Positions 13,317 to 24,882 of a stretch of 64,000 nt of DNA are shown here, piece after piece. The stretch lies in the NCBI RefSeq assembly GCF_040958095.1, contig NC_091188.1:36294185-36358184 (forward strand), read 5' to 3'. Source of the DNA: Procambarus clarkii. Lineage: Eukaryota > Arthropoda > Malacostraca > Decapoda > Cambaridae. A program made the translations under genes and the position numbers. Under the pieces are notes generated by a model. It made no database searches, had not been told where the DNA came from, and saw nothing but the letters and a program-made list of their open reading frames with translations. Within the stretch, counting starts at the first letter, position 1. Each line of letters opens with the position of its first letter.

Positions 13317-13815
13317 CTTCTTTATGATAGGTGCAGTTTATGTTAAGGTTTTCTCAGGGTAACTGCACGAATGGGAATAGCTGGAGATGGTCAGGGTCCT
13401 GCGTCAATGTTGACGGTTAGGCAAGACTTGAGTGATGTTTCTTAGAGTTAGACTTTATGGGAGCACTTGGAGGTCAGTGGTGGTGCTTCTTCTTTATGAC
13501 AGGTGCAGTTTGTCATGGCATTATGCTTCTATCTGGACACTCACAAGCTGATGCTGACAAAATGGCTCCGACGCGCAGATAAGCGTTCCAATTTTTTTTC
13601 TAGTTCCATATTTTTGTTTTTCTTCTTCTTATATTTTAATTATAACTGGTTTTCTACTTCTACCAGCTATATTTTTTCTTATCTTTTGTAATTAAAGAAT
13701 GTACTTGGAATTCGTTTTTAATACATAACACCATACGATTATATACTTTTTTTAAGGAATCAGTTCTCTCCTTATGGATGCAATAAGTTTACCTGAGAAC
13801 CACTGACACTCAAAA
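13317..13815. other. No gene seen; short direct repeat
   Basis: TTCTTTATGA(T/C)AGGTGCAGTTT occurs at about 13318 and again at about 13491. The rest is AT-rich with T-runs near 13590-13680. No ORF, RNA gene or repeat border can be supported. Confidence 0.5.
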
Positions 13816-15186
13816 TCAAAATGTTTATTTAGGTGCAGACGAGGAGTCACAATAAAGTAGTTGAAAAATGTTGACCAAAACCACACACTAGAAAGTGAAA
13901 GGACGACGACGTTTCGGTCCGTTCTGGACCATTCTCAAGTCGATTTTAAGATTAATCCACCCAAGAGGTGGCACGGGCATGAATAGCCCGTAAGTGGTAC
14001 AATTTTTTGTTCAGTAAATCTTTTCAGTGATCTGAGGTCGCATTTAATCGTCGAACTGCTATCACGGGGGAGGATACTGCTTGACAGCATTTATGAGGGT
14101 GTCCAATTGCTGGACACCTTTTTTGACCAGAAGAGTGGCTGTGTTGATGGCTTCAAGGTGATTACTGCAAGATTCGGGGACTCTTAAAGTTTTTTAAAGG
14201 TCGCTGGTTGCTTCACATTTCAGGAGATAGTGAAGTAGTGGCTTTTCTGTGACAGTTTGGCAGAAGATGCATTTTCTCTGTCAGGGTTCAACAATCTCCC
14301 AGTTGCATCTGTAACCTAGTTGTAGCTATATAACCGAACTGCTATTTCCCTGTGGATTCCTTTTGGGATATTTAACCTTTCTAATTTGGTTGCCTGAATA
14401 TACCATATTGCAGAGGGCGAACCTTCAGCTACTCTCTGGTGTAGATAGGTTTTGTTGAGGTGTGATAGTTTTTTGGTGATGATGTTTTTTTTATGTACTC
14501 TAGACTGGGTTCAATTGTTTTACGTATCACTGGGTGACGAGTTGCCAATTTAGCAATTTCATCGGCTTTCTCATTTAATGGGATTCCAACATGGGATGGG
14601 ATCCAGTTTAAGGTTATGTTGAGTCCTTTGCCTTTAGCGACTGCTCCAAGACACAAAACGGTGGTAATTATTTTCACGTTATCTCTCCACTGTTTTTGTC
14701 CTAATATTTGAAGTGCAGCTTTTGAGTCTGTGCGTATGAGTGCATTTTGAGTGTTTTGTGCAATCACATATGCGAATGCCTGTTGTATGGCAAACTGCTC
14801 AGTTTGAGTTCATGATACGAGTCCTCCCAGTCTCCAATATGCCTGTACGCTGGCCGTACAAAGAGCAGTGCCAGCACTCTCATATTCTGTGTCAACCGAT
14901 CCATCTGTGAAGATGTGGGTGACTTCTGCTACTGCAATGCTATACATTTGCTATTCTATTATGCGCCCTAGGGTTATTGGGTCATAGGCAGCCTTTTTCA
15001 TTGGGAGACTTTCTATTACTATTTTGAAGGTAGGCTCTTCCCACGGTGCGGATGAAGTGTAGTTTAGGTATAGTTGGTCACCTTCTCTATCAAGAATCAT
15101 GCTTTTTAAATGTAGTCTGTTTAGGACATTTCCTGCTCTGGCAGCCCAAGAGTTTCCATTGTTAGGATTAGAGAATGTTTGATAAA
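13816..15186 (-). mobile_element. RNase H-bearing LINE, 3' half
   Basis: From about 15180 down to 13816 on the minus strand: a linker region, an RNase H domain (14945-14429), a frameshifted C-terminal tail, and a 3' UTR with a conserved hairpin (ACGGGC-loop-GCCCGT, 13973-13991), the block CTTGAGAATGGTCCAGAACG, the palindromic ACGACGACGTTTCGG context, and an AATAAACATTTTGA end. That 3' UTR block is, from memory, very common in decapod crustacean genomic sequence and supports the taxonomic guess. LINEs encoding RNase H belong to I, R1, LOA and related clades. Confidence 0.75.
14429..15180 (-). pseudogene. LINE pol fragment with RNase H domain
   Basis: The upstream part (15180-14951) reads LNRLHLKSMILDREGDQLYL and PMKKAAYDPITLGRIIE, the spacer usually found between RT and RNase H; a stop follows it. 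The RNase H domain then shows all four acidic positions: FTDGSVD (14909 region), TEQFAI, RTDSKAAL, and NEKADEIAK, with the WIPSHVG motif between the last two. A TGA stop sits just before the TEQFAI motif (near 14808-14812), so the copy is dead. RNase H removes the RNA template during cDNA synthesis. No RT domain is left in this copy. Confidence 0.82.
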
Positions 15187-15302
15187 GATTAAGCCACCCA
15201 AGAGGTGGCACGGGCATGAATAGCCCGTAATGATTAGAGAAGATTGATTGATTAAGATTAAGCCACCCAAAAGGTAGCACGGGCATGAATAGCCCGTAAG
15301 TG
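15187..15302 (-). repeat. Two further copies of the LINE 3' hairpin segment
   Basis: Two units of about 67 bp, each AAGCCACCCAAGAGGTGGCA-like followed by CGGGCATGAATAGCCCGTAA, at 15190-15230 and 15258-15299. They match the 3' UTR hairpin of the LINE at 13816-15186. The arms ACGGGC/GCCCGT are at 15210-15228 and 15279-15297. They appear to be very short 3' ends of additional insertions, or a local tandem duplication. Confidence 0.7.
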
Positions 15303-15773
15303 GTGGCCCTTTGGAGCCATTACCAGTATCATTAGCTGATACTAATGATACTCCACGGAGATCTGTGGAGGTGCAATTGCATCCTACGGAGAGGTCGTGA
15401 CCTCTGTCTTTGAGTACGTTGTCATGGATTCAGCTACTCGGAACAAGTTCCAAGTAGCACGGGCTATGGTGAGCCCGTAACTTACCTGGCACAGAAGTGG
15501 GGCAAGTAGCACGGGCTATGGTGAGCCCGTAGTGGACTTACCAGGCACAGGAGCGGGGCTGAAACTTCCTAGAGACAGAGGCTAAGACAATAAATAGTCA
15601 AGAGAGAGGTGAGAAGAAAATCTTAGAGAAAGCAGAAGCAAGGCAAAAGGTATGAAAGGTAAGGTTTAATAAAGAGGTACAGTAATATGAATAAGAAAGG
15701 GATCGTTAGAGAAAACAAGAGAAAGAAAAAGAAAGAAGGAAAGAGAGAGAGTAAGATAAATGGAAGAGTAAGC
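15303..15773. other. Hairpin doublet, then purine-rich DNA; no gene
   Basis: A 52-bp direct repeat (CAAGTAGCACGGGCTATGGT onward) lies at about 15451 and 15503; each copy holds the inverted repeat ACGGGCT-loop-AGCCCGT (15459-15478 and 15511-15530). From 15580 to 15773 the plus strand is strongly purine-rich (AGAAAGAAAAAGAAAG-like). No ORF is supportable. Confidence 0.6.
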
Positions 15774-17225
15774 TTATGTTAGGTCACGTTTGTTAGAAAG
15801 TTTAGAGCGTTTGATTATATATTGTGAAAGGGAAGAGTGAACAGCAACAAAGCCAGGACTCAAGACTTTACAATCTATTTGACCCAAAAAACTTCTAAGT
15901 GTATTAAAATTAGCTTTACGAAAATGTGGCACTTTAACATAATTTTCTCCTGCAGATCTATTCCACTCTGTGCTAAACCTGATTTCTTTATAATCACTAT
16001 TCCCTAGTTCACTCCCAATTTCGAAGTCATTAATTTGTGTTTCCCTGTTAGTTAACACTAAATCTAAAATATTATTTTCCCGCGTTGGTGCCTTAATGCG
16101 TTGCGTAAGAAAGCAATCGTCTATTAATTATATAAAATCTTCTGCTTCTTTATTCCCTGTTCTGTTAATCCAGTTTATTCCACTTTGGTTAAAGTCACCC
16201 ATGACACAAATACTGTTAGACCTAGATGCTCTAGATATTTCATCACATAGATGCTTTGCTTCCATTCTGTTTAAATTTGGTGTCCTATATACAACTCCTA
16301 TTATAAGATTATTTGCTTTTTCGTTTAATTATACCCAAATAGTTTCAGGGTGTGGCTCAGTTTTGATTCTCTCTTTGAGACTACATTTAAATTTGTCCCT
16401 AACATATATGGCTACTCCCCCCCCCCCTCCTTGTCTAATATATCTATCTGTGTGAAATAGTTTAAATCCATTTATTTGATATTCAGCTTATAGTTCTCTA
16501 TTTTCTACATTCATCCACGTTTCGCTAAGTGCAATAATATCTATTTTTCTGTGCAGACAAGAGCATTTAATTTGTTTATTTTGTTTCTTAGGCTTCTACT
16601 GATAGTGTAATATACCCTAAGTGAATTGTTATTTTGAGGCCCTGCTCTTTTTCCCAGATCATTTTACCAATGTGTTTCTCCCACAAACACATGCTTTTAT
16701 TACCTCCTTCCTCCATATCAATTCCCATACCACTATCTACTAACAGTTTAAACCCAAACCCAAACAAATGCCTCAAACCACTGGTTCCAACTAGTTCGTA
16801 ACAACAACAACCCCAGGCCTTGATAGATGCACCCCGTCCCGAGCATACATTTCACTTCTTCCATAGAAGTGTTCCCAGTTATCTCTGAAAGATAATGCAT
16901 TTGATTTGCAATATCTTTCCAGCCGGCAATTGACACCAAGTACCCTCGACAACCATTCATTTCCAACTCCCTTTCCTGGAAGAATCCCAAATATGATCGG
17001 GATTCCTCCCCTGCTCCTAACTAATTATGTGGCTGTGTTAAACCTTAGTATCAGTTTCTCACTCCTAACTCGTCCAACATTATTTCCACCTGCACTAATA
17101 CAAATAATGGGTTTGTTCCCATTTCCAGCCATACTATCATTCATGTTGCCAACAATATCATCAGCTCCAGCTCCAGGATAGCAAACCCTTAACCTGTTCC
17201 CCCTGTGGGATATTTGGGCTTGATT
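15774..17225 (-). pseudogene. CR1-like LINE fragment: esterase-like plus APE endonuclease
   Basis: Reading the minus strand from 17225: an SGNH-hydrolase-like stretch (PIICISAGGNNVGRVRSEKL, GIPIIFGILPG, GNEWLSRVLGVN), broken by a stop at about 17020 and frameshifts, then an APE-type endonuclease in pieces. Recognisable endonuclease motifs are a W-containing ETW-like segment near 16510, a GGGG-rich indel-prone run at 16418-16428, CVMGDFNQSGINW (about 16160-16210), NILDLVLTN (about 16040-16065) and GNSDYKEI (about 15990). The last 94 residues (16058-15774) are still open. CR1-type elements carry an esterase domain upstream of the nuclease, which fits the order here. RT is absent; the copy ends at 15774. 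Confidence 0.75.
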
Positions 17226-18890
17226 CTGATTAATTAATAATTAAAGTAGTAAATTAAATTACGAAGGACCACCCGCTTTTAAAGTAAAGAGGGAAACTGA
17301 GAATTTCAGATCATTAGATAAAATTCTAGAGAAAACCAGTGACTATGGATATAACTAGAAAGTATGATCATAAGAATAATTAATGAGCAGTATTATTAAA
17401 GAAACAAACTTCAAACACCTACATTGGGGGGTTATTACTGGAGGTAAGTACGTCCAGGAATCAGTGTGGTTCGTTCACTAATTCAATTAATAATAATCTA
17501 ATCCTATAAATAATGCTGAATATAATATCGTTCACATAAAGAAGAACATGAATATGAGCATAGTAATGAGTTACAGTAAATCACACATTAATATCAAACA
17601 TTCTGAATAAATCAAATTGCAAGGAAATGGATAAAAAGAAATAAGCCTTCGCTTGTAGCAGATTCCTTTAGATAACCATGGAAGTCCTCTTAATCTCCAA
17701 GTCTGGTACACTGACGAATGGTACGGTTCAACATGGAGAAGACAGCATGAGGAATTCTTCTCTCGAGCTGCAAGATAAATAACTACCAGTAGCAATTGAT
17801 TTAACTACTCAATTCATATTCAAAATTATTAATATCTACAGATGGAATTCTAATCACCTGTTATTAGGTGTTATCCCGCTGCTTAACGAACAATCATCCC
17901 GCTATTATTAGACCTGTAAAGAAGGCATCAAATAAAGGGTACTTAGCTGTGGGCACTGTATAAGTATTAATATTGCCGTAATTTCGCATCCCAGGCTCCG
18001 GTGAACCTATCCTGGATTGTGATGCGTTTCAAGCTGGCTGATCACGTGTCGTCAGGAACCAAGTCTAGGGGTCCCTCATTTAACACCAGCACTAGTTGAA
18101 AATATTATCTGCAAGGTCGTTCATGCCTCACAGTGGCGGCTTTCATCTGAGGATGGATAACACCTGCCCGATTTGTTGGGCAATGGCGTCTTTTGTGAGT
18201 ACGGTAAGCACAGTTCTGCCTCCTTTCGGCTCTGCACGTGTCCGCGTACTGAGGATGGTGGCGTCTCTCCAACCCACGCCGAGTCGACGTTCATAACACA
18301 AATTATTGTCACGAACATTAATATTTCTCGCATTCGCGCTTGAAACTTTTAAGACTGGACGGGTATATTATTTAGAGGAACGAAATATTATTATTTACCG
18401 ATTTAGGAATAGTATATATATAAGGGAGAGGAATTAATGTCTCCCCATGGCATTCATTGATGACGTTAACTCTATCGCGAGGTAGACGCTATGATTCTAA
18501 CGCTCTATTCGGCTTTTAGTTAGAGAACAATTCGTCTGCAATCAGTTGTCATACAGAATGCTTTAATTATGGAGAATCGTATTTAATTCTCACACAAATT
18601 GAATATAATGTGTTTTACTGTAAAGAAATCTGACGCAATACTGGCGTCAGGTGACGTGAAAATTCTAGCCTAATGCACAGATGAATTATTAGTACATGAG
18701 AATTCTACGAGTTGTTAATTTTACTTAATACAATATTTAATATGGTTAGTAATAAGTAATGAGAATACAACAATGCTGTATTCGATGTTGGAAATATCCA
18801 ACACCCCCTGTCTCTGACACAAAACGTTTTGTCTAAATACTTCACCTGGGAATCTCCCATAACCAAAATTCGCTTAGTTCCTACCTTTTC
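17226..18890. other. No recognisable gene
   Basis: Mostly AT-rich, with a GC-richer island at about 18000-18300. Short ORFs on both strands (for example 17571-17795 and 18121-18333) have no recognisable domain. I see no tandem repeat, terminal repeat pair or RNA gene. It may be the interior of an eroded element. Confidence 0.5.
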
Positions 18891-19217
18891 CTATTGAGCA
18901 CTTTGAGGGACCTGCGCTTTATTGCTCCTCGTTGCTTTGCCTTTACCTCCTCGCTGAACTACAGGCTCACTACAGCATTTGTCCTCCAACACGGCAAATG
19001 CGTTAGAAGTCTGTAGGACATTAGTAGGCGGCTTTGTCAAGGTCTTCTTAAGGCCCCTGTTCTTTACAACTTGCCAAGACCAGGTCTTTTTAATATCGGT
19101 CGCCTCCTTTGTTTCTTCCTTATGTTGTTTCAGCTGTCGTACCTCCTCCCGTAGGGAATCCAACTCTGTCCTTAGAGTTCCAACTAGATTTATCAGTTCC
19201 TTCACTAATCTTTCCAT
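18891..19217 (-). pseudogene. LINE ORF1-like coiled-coil fragment
   Basis: A 108-residue frame: residues 1-45 form a coiled coil (ELINLVGTLRTELDSLREEV), residues 45-60 have the WSWQVV motif, and residues 70-85 read LQTSNAFAVLEDK; the C-terminus is basic. This arrangement (coiled coil, tryptophan-rich turn, NxFxVLxD) is what I expect of a nucleic-acid-binding ORF1 from CR1-like LINEs. A possible 5' UTR with several CAGTCAGGCACAGACAG-type repeats precedes it (about 19290-19220). The adjacent minus-strand endonuclease fragment at 19297 belongs to a related element but is not its continuation. Confidence 0.55.
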
Positions 19218-19296
19218 TATTGCTATAATAATATTACTACAATCGGAGCTTCAGCTAACACAACCTCTCACTGCGACTGTCTGTGCCTGACTGCGC

Positions 19297-19497
19297 CTGA
19301 TCTATTCCGTTCCATGCTAAATCTGATTTCTTTGTGATCACTGTTCCCTAGCTCATTCCCTATTTTGATGTCATTAATTTGTGTTTCCCTGTTAAGTAAC
19401 ACTAAATCTAAAATATTATTTTCCCACGTTTCACTCTCTTAATGTGTTACGTAAGAAAGCAATCGCCAATTAATTCTAGAAAATCTTCTGCTTCATT
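19297..19497 (-). pseudogene. Second copy of CR1-like endonuclease segment
   Basis: Clear nucleotide similarity to about 15950-16150 (shared blocks include GTGTTTCCCTGTTA and CTAAATCTAAAATATTATTT). Only about 200 bp of the endonuclease region survive. Breakpoints on both sides suggest nesting or deletion. Confidence 0.75.
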
Positions 19498-19672
19498 TCT
19501 CATACATACTTGTAAAATATGGAAAAGTTTTGGTAAAGATAGTTTGGGCAAGTTGGAGAAGTTGCAAAATGAAGCCATGAGAATAATCTTAGCATACCCA
19601 AGAAATTCTATGATTGAAATAATGAGGATGGAATTGAATATGAAGAGTATTGTGATAGAATTTCAGAGATAA
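19497..19672 (+). pseudogene. RT thumb fragment of an unrelated LINE
   Basis: About 58 residues on the plus strand with CKIWKSF, LGKLEKLQNEAMRIILAYPR and IMRMELNM, the conserved region after the RT palm of several LINE clades where a helix reading KLQNxAMRIILGxPR is typical. There is no catalytic domain upstream; the preceding bases are the minus-strand CR1-like segment. It is a small orphan scrap. Confidence 0.65.
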
Positions 19673-19679
19673 AGATTAA

Positions 19680-21620
19680 TTGATTAATTAATTAAGATTA
19701 ATGAATTAATCCTCAGTTCAAAAGGTTGGATGTAATGAACAATGTATTTTAAAGTAAAAGAGAGCATATATATATTGTCAGGGTCCACCCCCTTCCTACC
19801 TGTGGTCGGGGTTGTCCCACGGGTCTTAGCCCCTCAGTACCAGGCGCCACTGCTCGCCCTTGGGCTCCCCCAGTCAACTAAGGGCTGGCCTCATATATAC
19901 CCCTAGCGAGTGTGGAGGTTCAAGTATACCTGTGACACACCTGAACCTGCCCGTCCTGACACTGGGACGTTTTCTCCTTCTTTATCTGGTCTGTTCTGAG
20001 GTCGGCAGCTGGGTGTTTATACTCGTGTCCCAGCAACACGCACGTGGCTTTATTGGTTATCTGAATCATGGATGCAATATCAAATGCAGTATAAGGTGTC
20101 ACTAATGATCTCGTAAATATATATATATATAGCCCTAGAGAATGGAGGCTCACTTAAACTCATCAGCTAGTTTAAAAGTTGACTGAAGAAAAGCAAATAT
20201 ACACATATAAATTGCATAAATAAATTGGTTATGAGTGGAATCATCCACTGGTGGCAACACTCTTCTTGACACGCCTCTGGCAACACGATCAGCTGACTGG
20301 GTCCACACCTTGAGCCGCGGGCACACACCTCGCGCCTCTGGCAGCACGATCAGCTAACAGCTCCAACTGTCAGAAAGTTGTGACTCTCAACCCCCCCCCC
20401 CTCCCCCCCCCCTCCCCCCGCCTCTAGCAATACGATTAGCTGGGCGTTTCAGAGTTCGTTGCTGGCTCCTTGCACACCAGCTACCACCTCCAGGATCACT
20501 AACATCACTGCATCAATATTTTTATGATCCATCACCATCATGCCTACATGAGCTCTTGGCTCCTAGCCTAATATTCTGTCATGTAGACAATAAAATGATG
20601 AGTAGAAATGTTCACAACATATAAAATACCCTAGCTCGCCTAGATCAAAAGGGGGTAAAGAGAGGGACAATTATCTACCTTATATCATTCCCACCACGAA
20701 GCCGACTCGTCCTCTGTTCAGGGATGCTGAGGTTCCTGGTCCTGGCTTCTGGTCTCCTGACGAACAGTTCCCACACACACAGGTTCCTCCGTCGTCCTCG
20801 TGGTAACGCGTCTTCACTGTGCTCACTCACAACAGGTACTGCCTTAATCCTCCTCTTGTCCGGGATACTGGAGACAGGTGCCTCCGTCGTCGTCCTCCAC
20901 TCCCACTGGCACTGCCGACACCTCGCAGTCCAGCACAGCTTCCCCTCGCCTCACTGCCAGTAGATTTGGCCCGGCCGTAGCTTTTCGCTTGATGTGGAAT
21001 ACTGGTCCTCTGGGCGTCCAAGACGTCACCAGCCCAACGTTCCCATTGCTGCAGACTCTTTATAGAGCTCTTGGCTCTCTAATCCGGCCCGTCCTTGCTT
21101 CTGGGCACTCCACGGAAGTTGTATGGCCTCTCAGACTGTCTGCAGAATCGAAGCGAAGCTTAAATCTACTGGTAAGGGCTCCTCTAGATCCGGAGCTCAA
21201 TCGAGCGCGTCCTCACTCTATGGTGGCTCGTGACGTACTCTCCCGTCCAGGCGCCAGCCGCCCCGAGAGCCCTCTGCCTCGTGACGCCACACCACCCTAG
21301 GGCTCTCGTCATCGGTCACTTCCGGCACGTGACCTCACCTGGCCAATCAAGTGCCGGGTGTGTCACGACGTCTTGGCGGGAAACATAATGGCTCGACACC
21401 GTCTTGTGCCCAAAAAGGCGTAAGCTTTGCATTATAAAATTTTGCTGGTTTTTTTACAGCCAGCTTAAACACGCTCCATGCTTTCCCACACATGAAAATG
21501 TTCCCTGAACATCATAGAATACTTTAGGCTACGGAGATATGACTCTTCTAAGCTGGGAAGGAAGAAATATAGGGGTTGGACACCGTCACAATTTGTACCT
21601 TATGTTCTCATGTTATAAAG
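19680..21620. other. GC-rich intergenic tract without genes
   Basis: Composition shifts from AT-rich to GC-rich at about 19776 (TGTCAGGGTCCACCCCC) and back at about 21430. It includes a short TA run (20118-20131), a poly-C tract (20391-20419), and a CpG-containing stretch near 21180-21400 with CACGTGACC, GGCCAATCAAG and TTGGCGGGAAA motifs. The overlapping ORFs at 20724-21300 lie in mutually exclusive frames on both strands and look like GC-rich noise. It could be a long LTR or a CpG-rich promoter region; I cannot support either. Confidence 0.45.
20270..20446. repeat. Three-fold GCCTCT(G/A)GCA repeat
   Basis: GCCTCTGGCAACACGATCAG, GCCTCTGGCAGCACGATCAG and GCCTCTAGCAATACGATTAG occur at about 20272, 20333 and 20421. 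The first two are about 61 bp apart; a poly-C expansion separates the third. It looks like a short degenerate tandem repeat. Confidence 0.6.
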
Positions 21621-21929
21621 TATAATGTTATTCCAGAAATGTATTGCTTTGTCTAAGAGACAATTCACATCACATTGGGAGGATTGTAACGCAGATGTAG
21701 TAATTATTCCCTTGCAAAAGAAAACAAGTGACTGTTTACAATCAATTATGGTAAACAATCTGTTTACCATAATAATTTTATTTTTAGCAGATTTAGTATT
21801 TTACTGCTCTATTCTTGCTTTCCTTATTGTACCTTGACTCCATTGCATCCACATGCAAGCTGATATTGATACTGAACAAAATCTACTATCTCAAATTTTC
21901 AATAACCTGGTCTAAAAAAAAAATAAATT

Positions 21930-24112
21930 CACTGGTCATCACCACACTGCAGGTATTACACAGCACACCAGGCAAAAAACAAACTCCGAAATAACACTTG
22001 CTTATCAGTCTTCAACCAAAATGTCAGAACACTTAGTAAACATTTTGATGATATAAATGCACTACTCTCAGCGCTGGGTACTAAACAATCGTTCATTATT
22101 TTAACAGAAACCTGGCTAAGTAAAGACCATACCCAACTTTTCAACTGAGCTGGTTATAGAGCCATTCATAACTGTAGACCTAACAAAAAAGGAGGTGGCA
22201 CAGCTATATACCACCAAGATAACTTCATCTGCAACAGTGTCATTAGTGATAGAGATGACTACTGTGAATTTACTTTTGCTCAGTTTTCAATTAAATCCCT
22301 TAAATCCTCCTTGACTATTGGAGCCATTTATAGATTTCCCAATACTAACATAGCTGCATTCACAGATAACTTGAGGAATCTTATCATAAACAACAACTTC
22401 AACAAAAGTCACATAGTTCTGGGCAGTGACTTCAATATTGACCTAGGGCAACAAAATAGTCCTCAAGTCGACTATTTCCTTAACGGCATGAACTCCTGTA
22501 TACTCATCCCCGCAATCACCAGGCCCACCCGATTCACTCAAACACCCGCTACTACCCTGGATCACTTATGGACCAACATAACAGCTCCCCTCACATCTGG
22601 TATATTCACTGACAGAACAACTGACCACTATCCTACCTTCCTTGTAGCGAACATGTCCATAACACCACCAGCTAACACGAAAATTACCTTTAAGTTACAC
22701 AGTGAAGCACCAATAGGCAATCTCACAAATGCCGATCTCTCACCGATCAGCCCTACAGAGGTAGTGTCCATCATTCACCCACTAAAATCCAAAGCTGACA
22801 ACATTAGTAAAATACCATCCATGGTATACAAGAGTGCCGCCCATGCCCTTGCACGTCCCATTGCCTTGCTGTTCAATAAATCTCTAGAATGTCATACCTT
22901 CCCTGACATACTTAAAAAAGCAAAAGTAACGCCAGTCCATAAAGGAGGTAACACGGCAGACATAAATAATTACAGACCTATATAAAATCTATCTTTATTA
23001 TCAAAAATATTTGAAAAAATTATTTACAAACAGCTCTATTCCGATCTCGTAAAATTCAATATACTAAGACCATATCAGTTTGGCTTCCGCTCCCAAAAGA
23101 TACCAATGATGCGATTGTTAGTCTGCTTGACTTAATCCACTCAGCCCTTGACAAATGTGAGTTTCCGATTGGACTCTTCATTGACCTGACAAAGGCGTTT
23201 GATACTGTTAACCATAACTACCTCTTAAACTCCAACATTATGGAATCAGTGGCCTTGCCATGAACTATATCCGATCCTATCTTAGTGACAGACACCAATA
23301 TGTGGCCATTATTGACGTAACCTCTCCTACTCTACCTCTAAACGTAGGGGTGCCAAAGGGTAGCATCCTAGGACCTCTCCTATTTTTTAAATACATCAAT
23401 GATCTGCCTAATGTCTCTAATATGCTTAAACCAAATATGTTTGCTGATGATACTACTCTCATCTACTCTGACCCCAACCCATTCATATTAAACAATGTTA
23501 TAAACAATGAACTAAAAAAAGTTCACTTATGGATGTCATCCAGCAAACTTACACTAAACATAGAAAAGACCTACTACAGCTTTTTTGGAAGCAAATCAAC
23601 AAATGCAATTCAGCTTCAGATAGATAATATAAACATTAGCAATAAAAATGATGGAAAGTTCCTTGGCCTTTACTTAGACAAGAGACTCAACCTCAGCACC
23701 CACATTCAACACATAACAAAAAAGGTTTCTAAAACTGTTGGTATACTCTCTAAGATCAGATATTACATACCCTATTCTGTTCTCCTCTCACTCTATTATA
23801 CACTTATCAATCCCTATCTTACTTATGGTATCTGTGCTTGGGGTTCAACCTCTGCAAACTACCTCAAGCCCATCATCACCCAGCAGAAATCTGCTATCAG
23901 GATAATAACAAACTCTGCTTTCAGACAACACACAGCTCCCCTGTTTAAATCCCTAAACATGCTAAACATAAATTCACTTTAAACATTCTCTTGTGCTAAT
24001 TACATTTTAAAACCCTTTTTTTTAAGTGCAAACCATGTTCAGAAACTCATCCTGGACAGATGTAATAGAACACATAATCAACACACCAGACATAAATATC
24101 TCTTTGATATTC
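21930..24112 (+). pseudogene. Degraded LINE: endonuclease and reverse transcriptase
   Basis: A plus-strand element with an APE endonuclease (ILTETWLS near 22090; TGA stop at 22146; GGGTAIY; IGAIYRFPNT; LGSDFNIDL; ATTLDHLW; TDHYPTFL), then RT motifs: VTPVHKGG, NNYRPI followed by a TAA at 22983, QFGFRSQ near 23080, a frameshift, FIDLTKAFDTVNH (about 23180-23215), a second frameshift near 23230, and an open 240-residue frame (23260-23982) with VGVPKGSILGPLLF, the catalytic FADDTTL, KFLGLYLDKRLNLSTHI and YGICAWGS. The nuclease nicks the target and RT copies the RNA. At least two stops and two frameshifts make it inactive. It is distinct from the LINE at 9.3-11.7 kb (FADD followed by TT rather than AK). 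It ends abruptly near 24112. Confidence 0.88.
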
Positions 24113-24882
24113 TGTTACGACCCAGGGTTCCTTAGTTGGAAACCAGAGGTCAAATTGAGCTTTAAATAATTACTTTACATTAATTGATAGGAGTGCAGAT
24201 GCGCTTTTGTTCCTATCTTCCTTGCCAGACGTAAGCCGAATCTTGTTTCTCACAGATCATTCAGACTCTGAGCTTGTTGTTGATATTAAATAGTGAATTA
24301 GTTATCAGCTATTCTTAGAGCTAGTAAAGTAATGAGTAACAAAGGTCAGTGAAGACTTTTACTGTTTGTAGCTGCACCATCAGTTACGTTATCTTCCCAG
24401 GAAAAAACAACAACAACATGGGAGCTCGGAGACTGGGCGCTCCGGGGTGCTCTCTTCTCTGTTCGGGCTGTGGTTGTGGCCTCATCTTCCCTTTGTGGCT
24501 GTCTTCATTCTCCTCCTCCTTCTCCCTTTCCCTTACCTTAAACTAGTGTAATCGCAAAGTTAAGTATAAACTGTGTAACCGTGCTACTAGCTAGACTTGT
24601 GGGATATGTATAAATATTGTGTAGTATAAGCCAGTGTTTTGGGCATCCCTAACTGTTGGTGTTGTGACTAGGGTACCACGTGGGGCTTAACAACCCCAGG
24701 CTGCTTCAAGCCTTCGAATTCTATTCAAGTAGACTTTACCCTTGCTTGTCCCAAGTGTAAGCCTTGTATCCTGTCTATGTGGACCAAGAGAGTTAACGTA
24801 AGATAGTGTGGTTAAGTAGTTATTGTTATTATAGTAATAATAAATAATAATATTTTATAAATAAATAAATGTTTATTCAGGT
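24113..24882. other. Unassigned; possible LTR start at 24114
   Basis: The LINE stops at a sharp border where TGTTACGACCCAGGGTTCC begins. The solo LTR at 26353 also begins TGTTACG, so this might be an LTR edge, but I could not find a matching CA-ending terminus or target duplication. The right part (24830-24880) is AT-rich and ends with AATAAATAAATGTTTATTCA, resembling an inverted LINE 3' end. No ORF is credible. Confidence 0.35.

Noticed and set aside
18121-18333. Small secreted peptide on the minus strand (hydrophobic N-terminus, three Cys)
   Set aside because: The N-terminus looks like a signal peptide and a few Cys follow, but there is no cleavage-processing pattern, promoter, splice or poly(A) support, and the ORF is only 70 codons in a region without other genes.
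20724-21300. GC-rich overlapping ORFs as a host gene
   Set aside because: Four frames on both strands are open over the same bases, none with a recognisable domain; typical of GC-rich DNA.
19776-21590. Long LTR from TGTCAGGGTCC to ACCGTCACA
   Set aside because: Ends are only loosely inverted and the 5-bp flanks (TATAT and ATTTG) do not match, so there is no target duplication.
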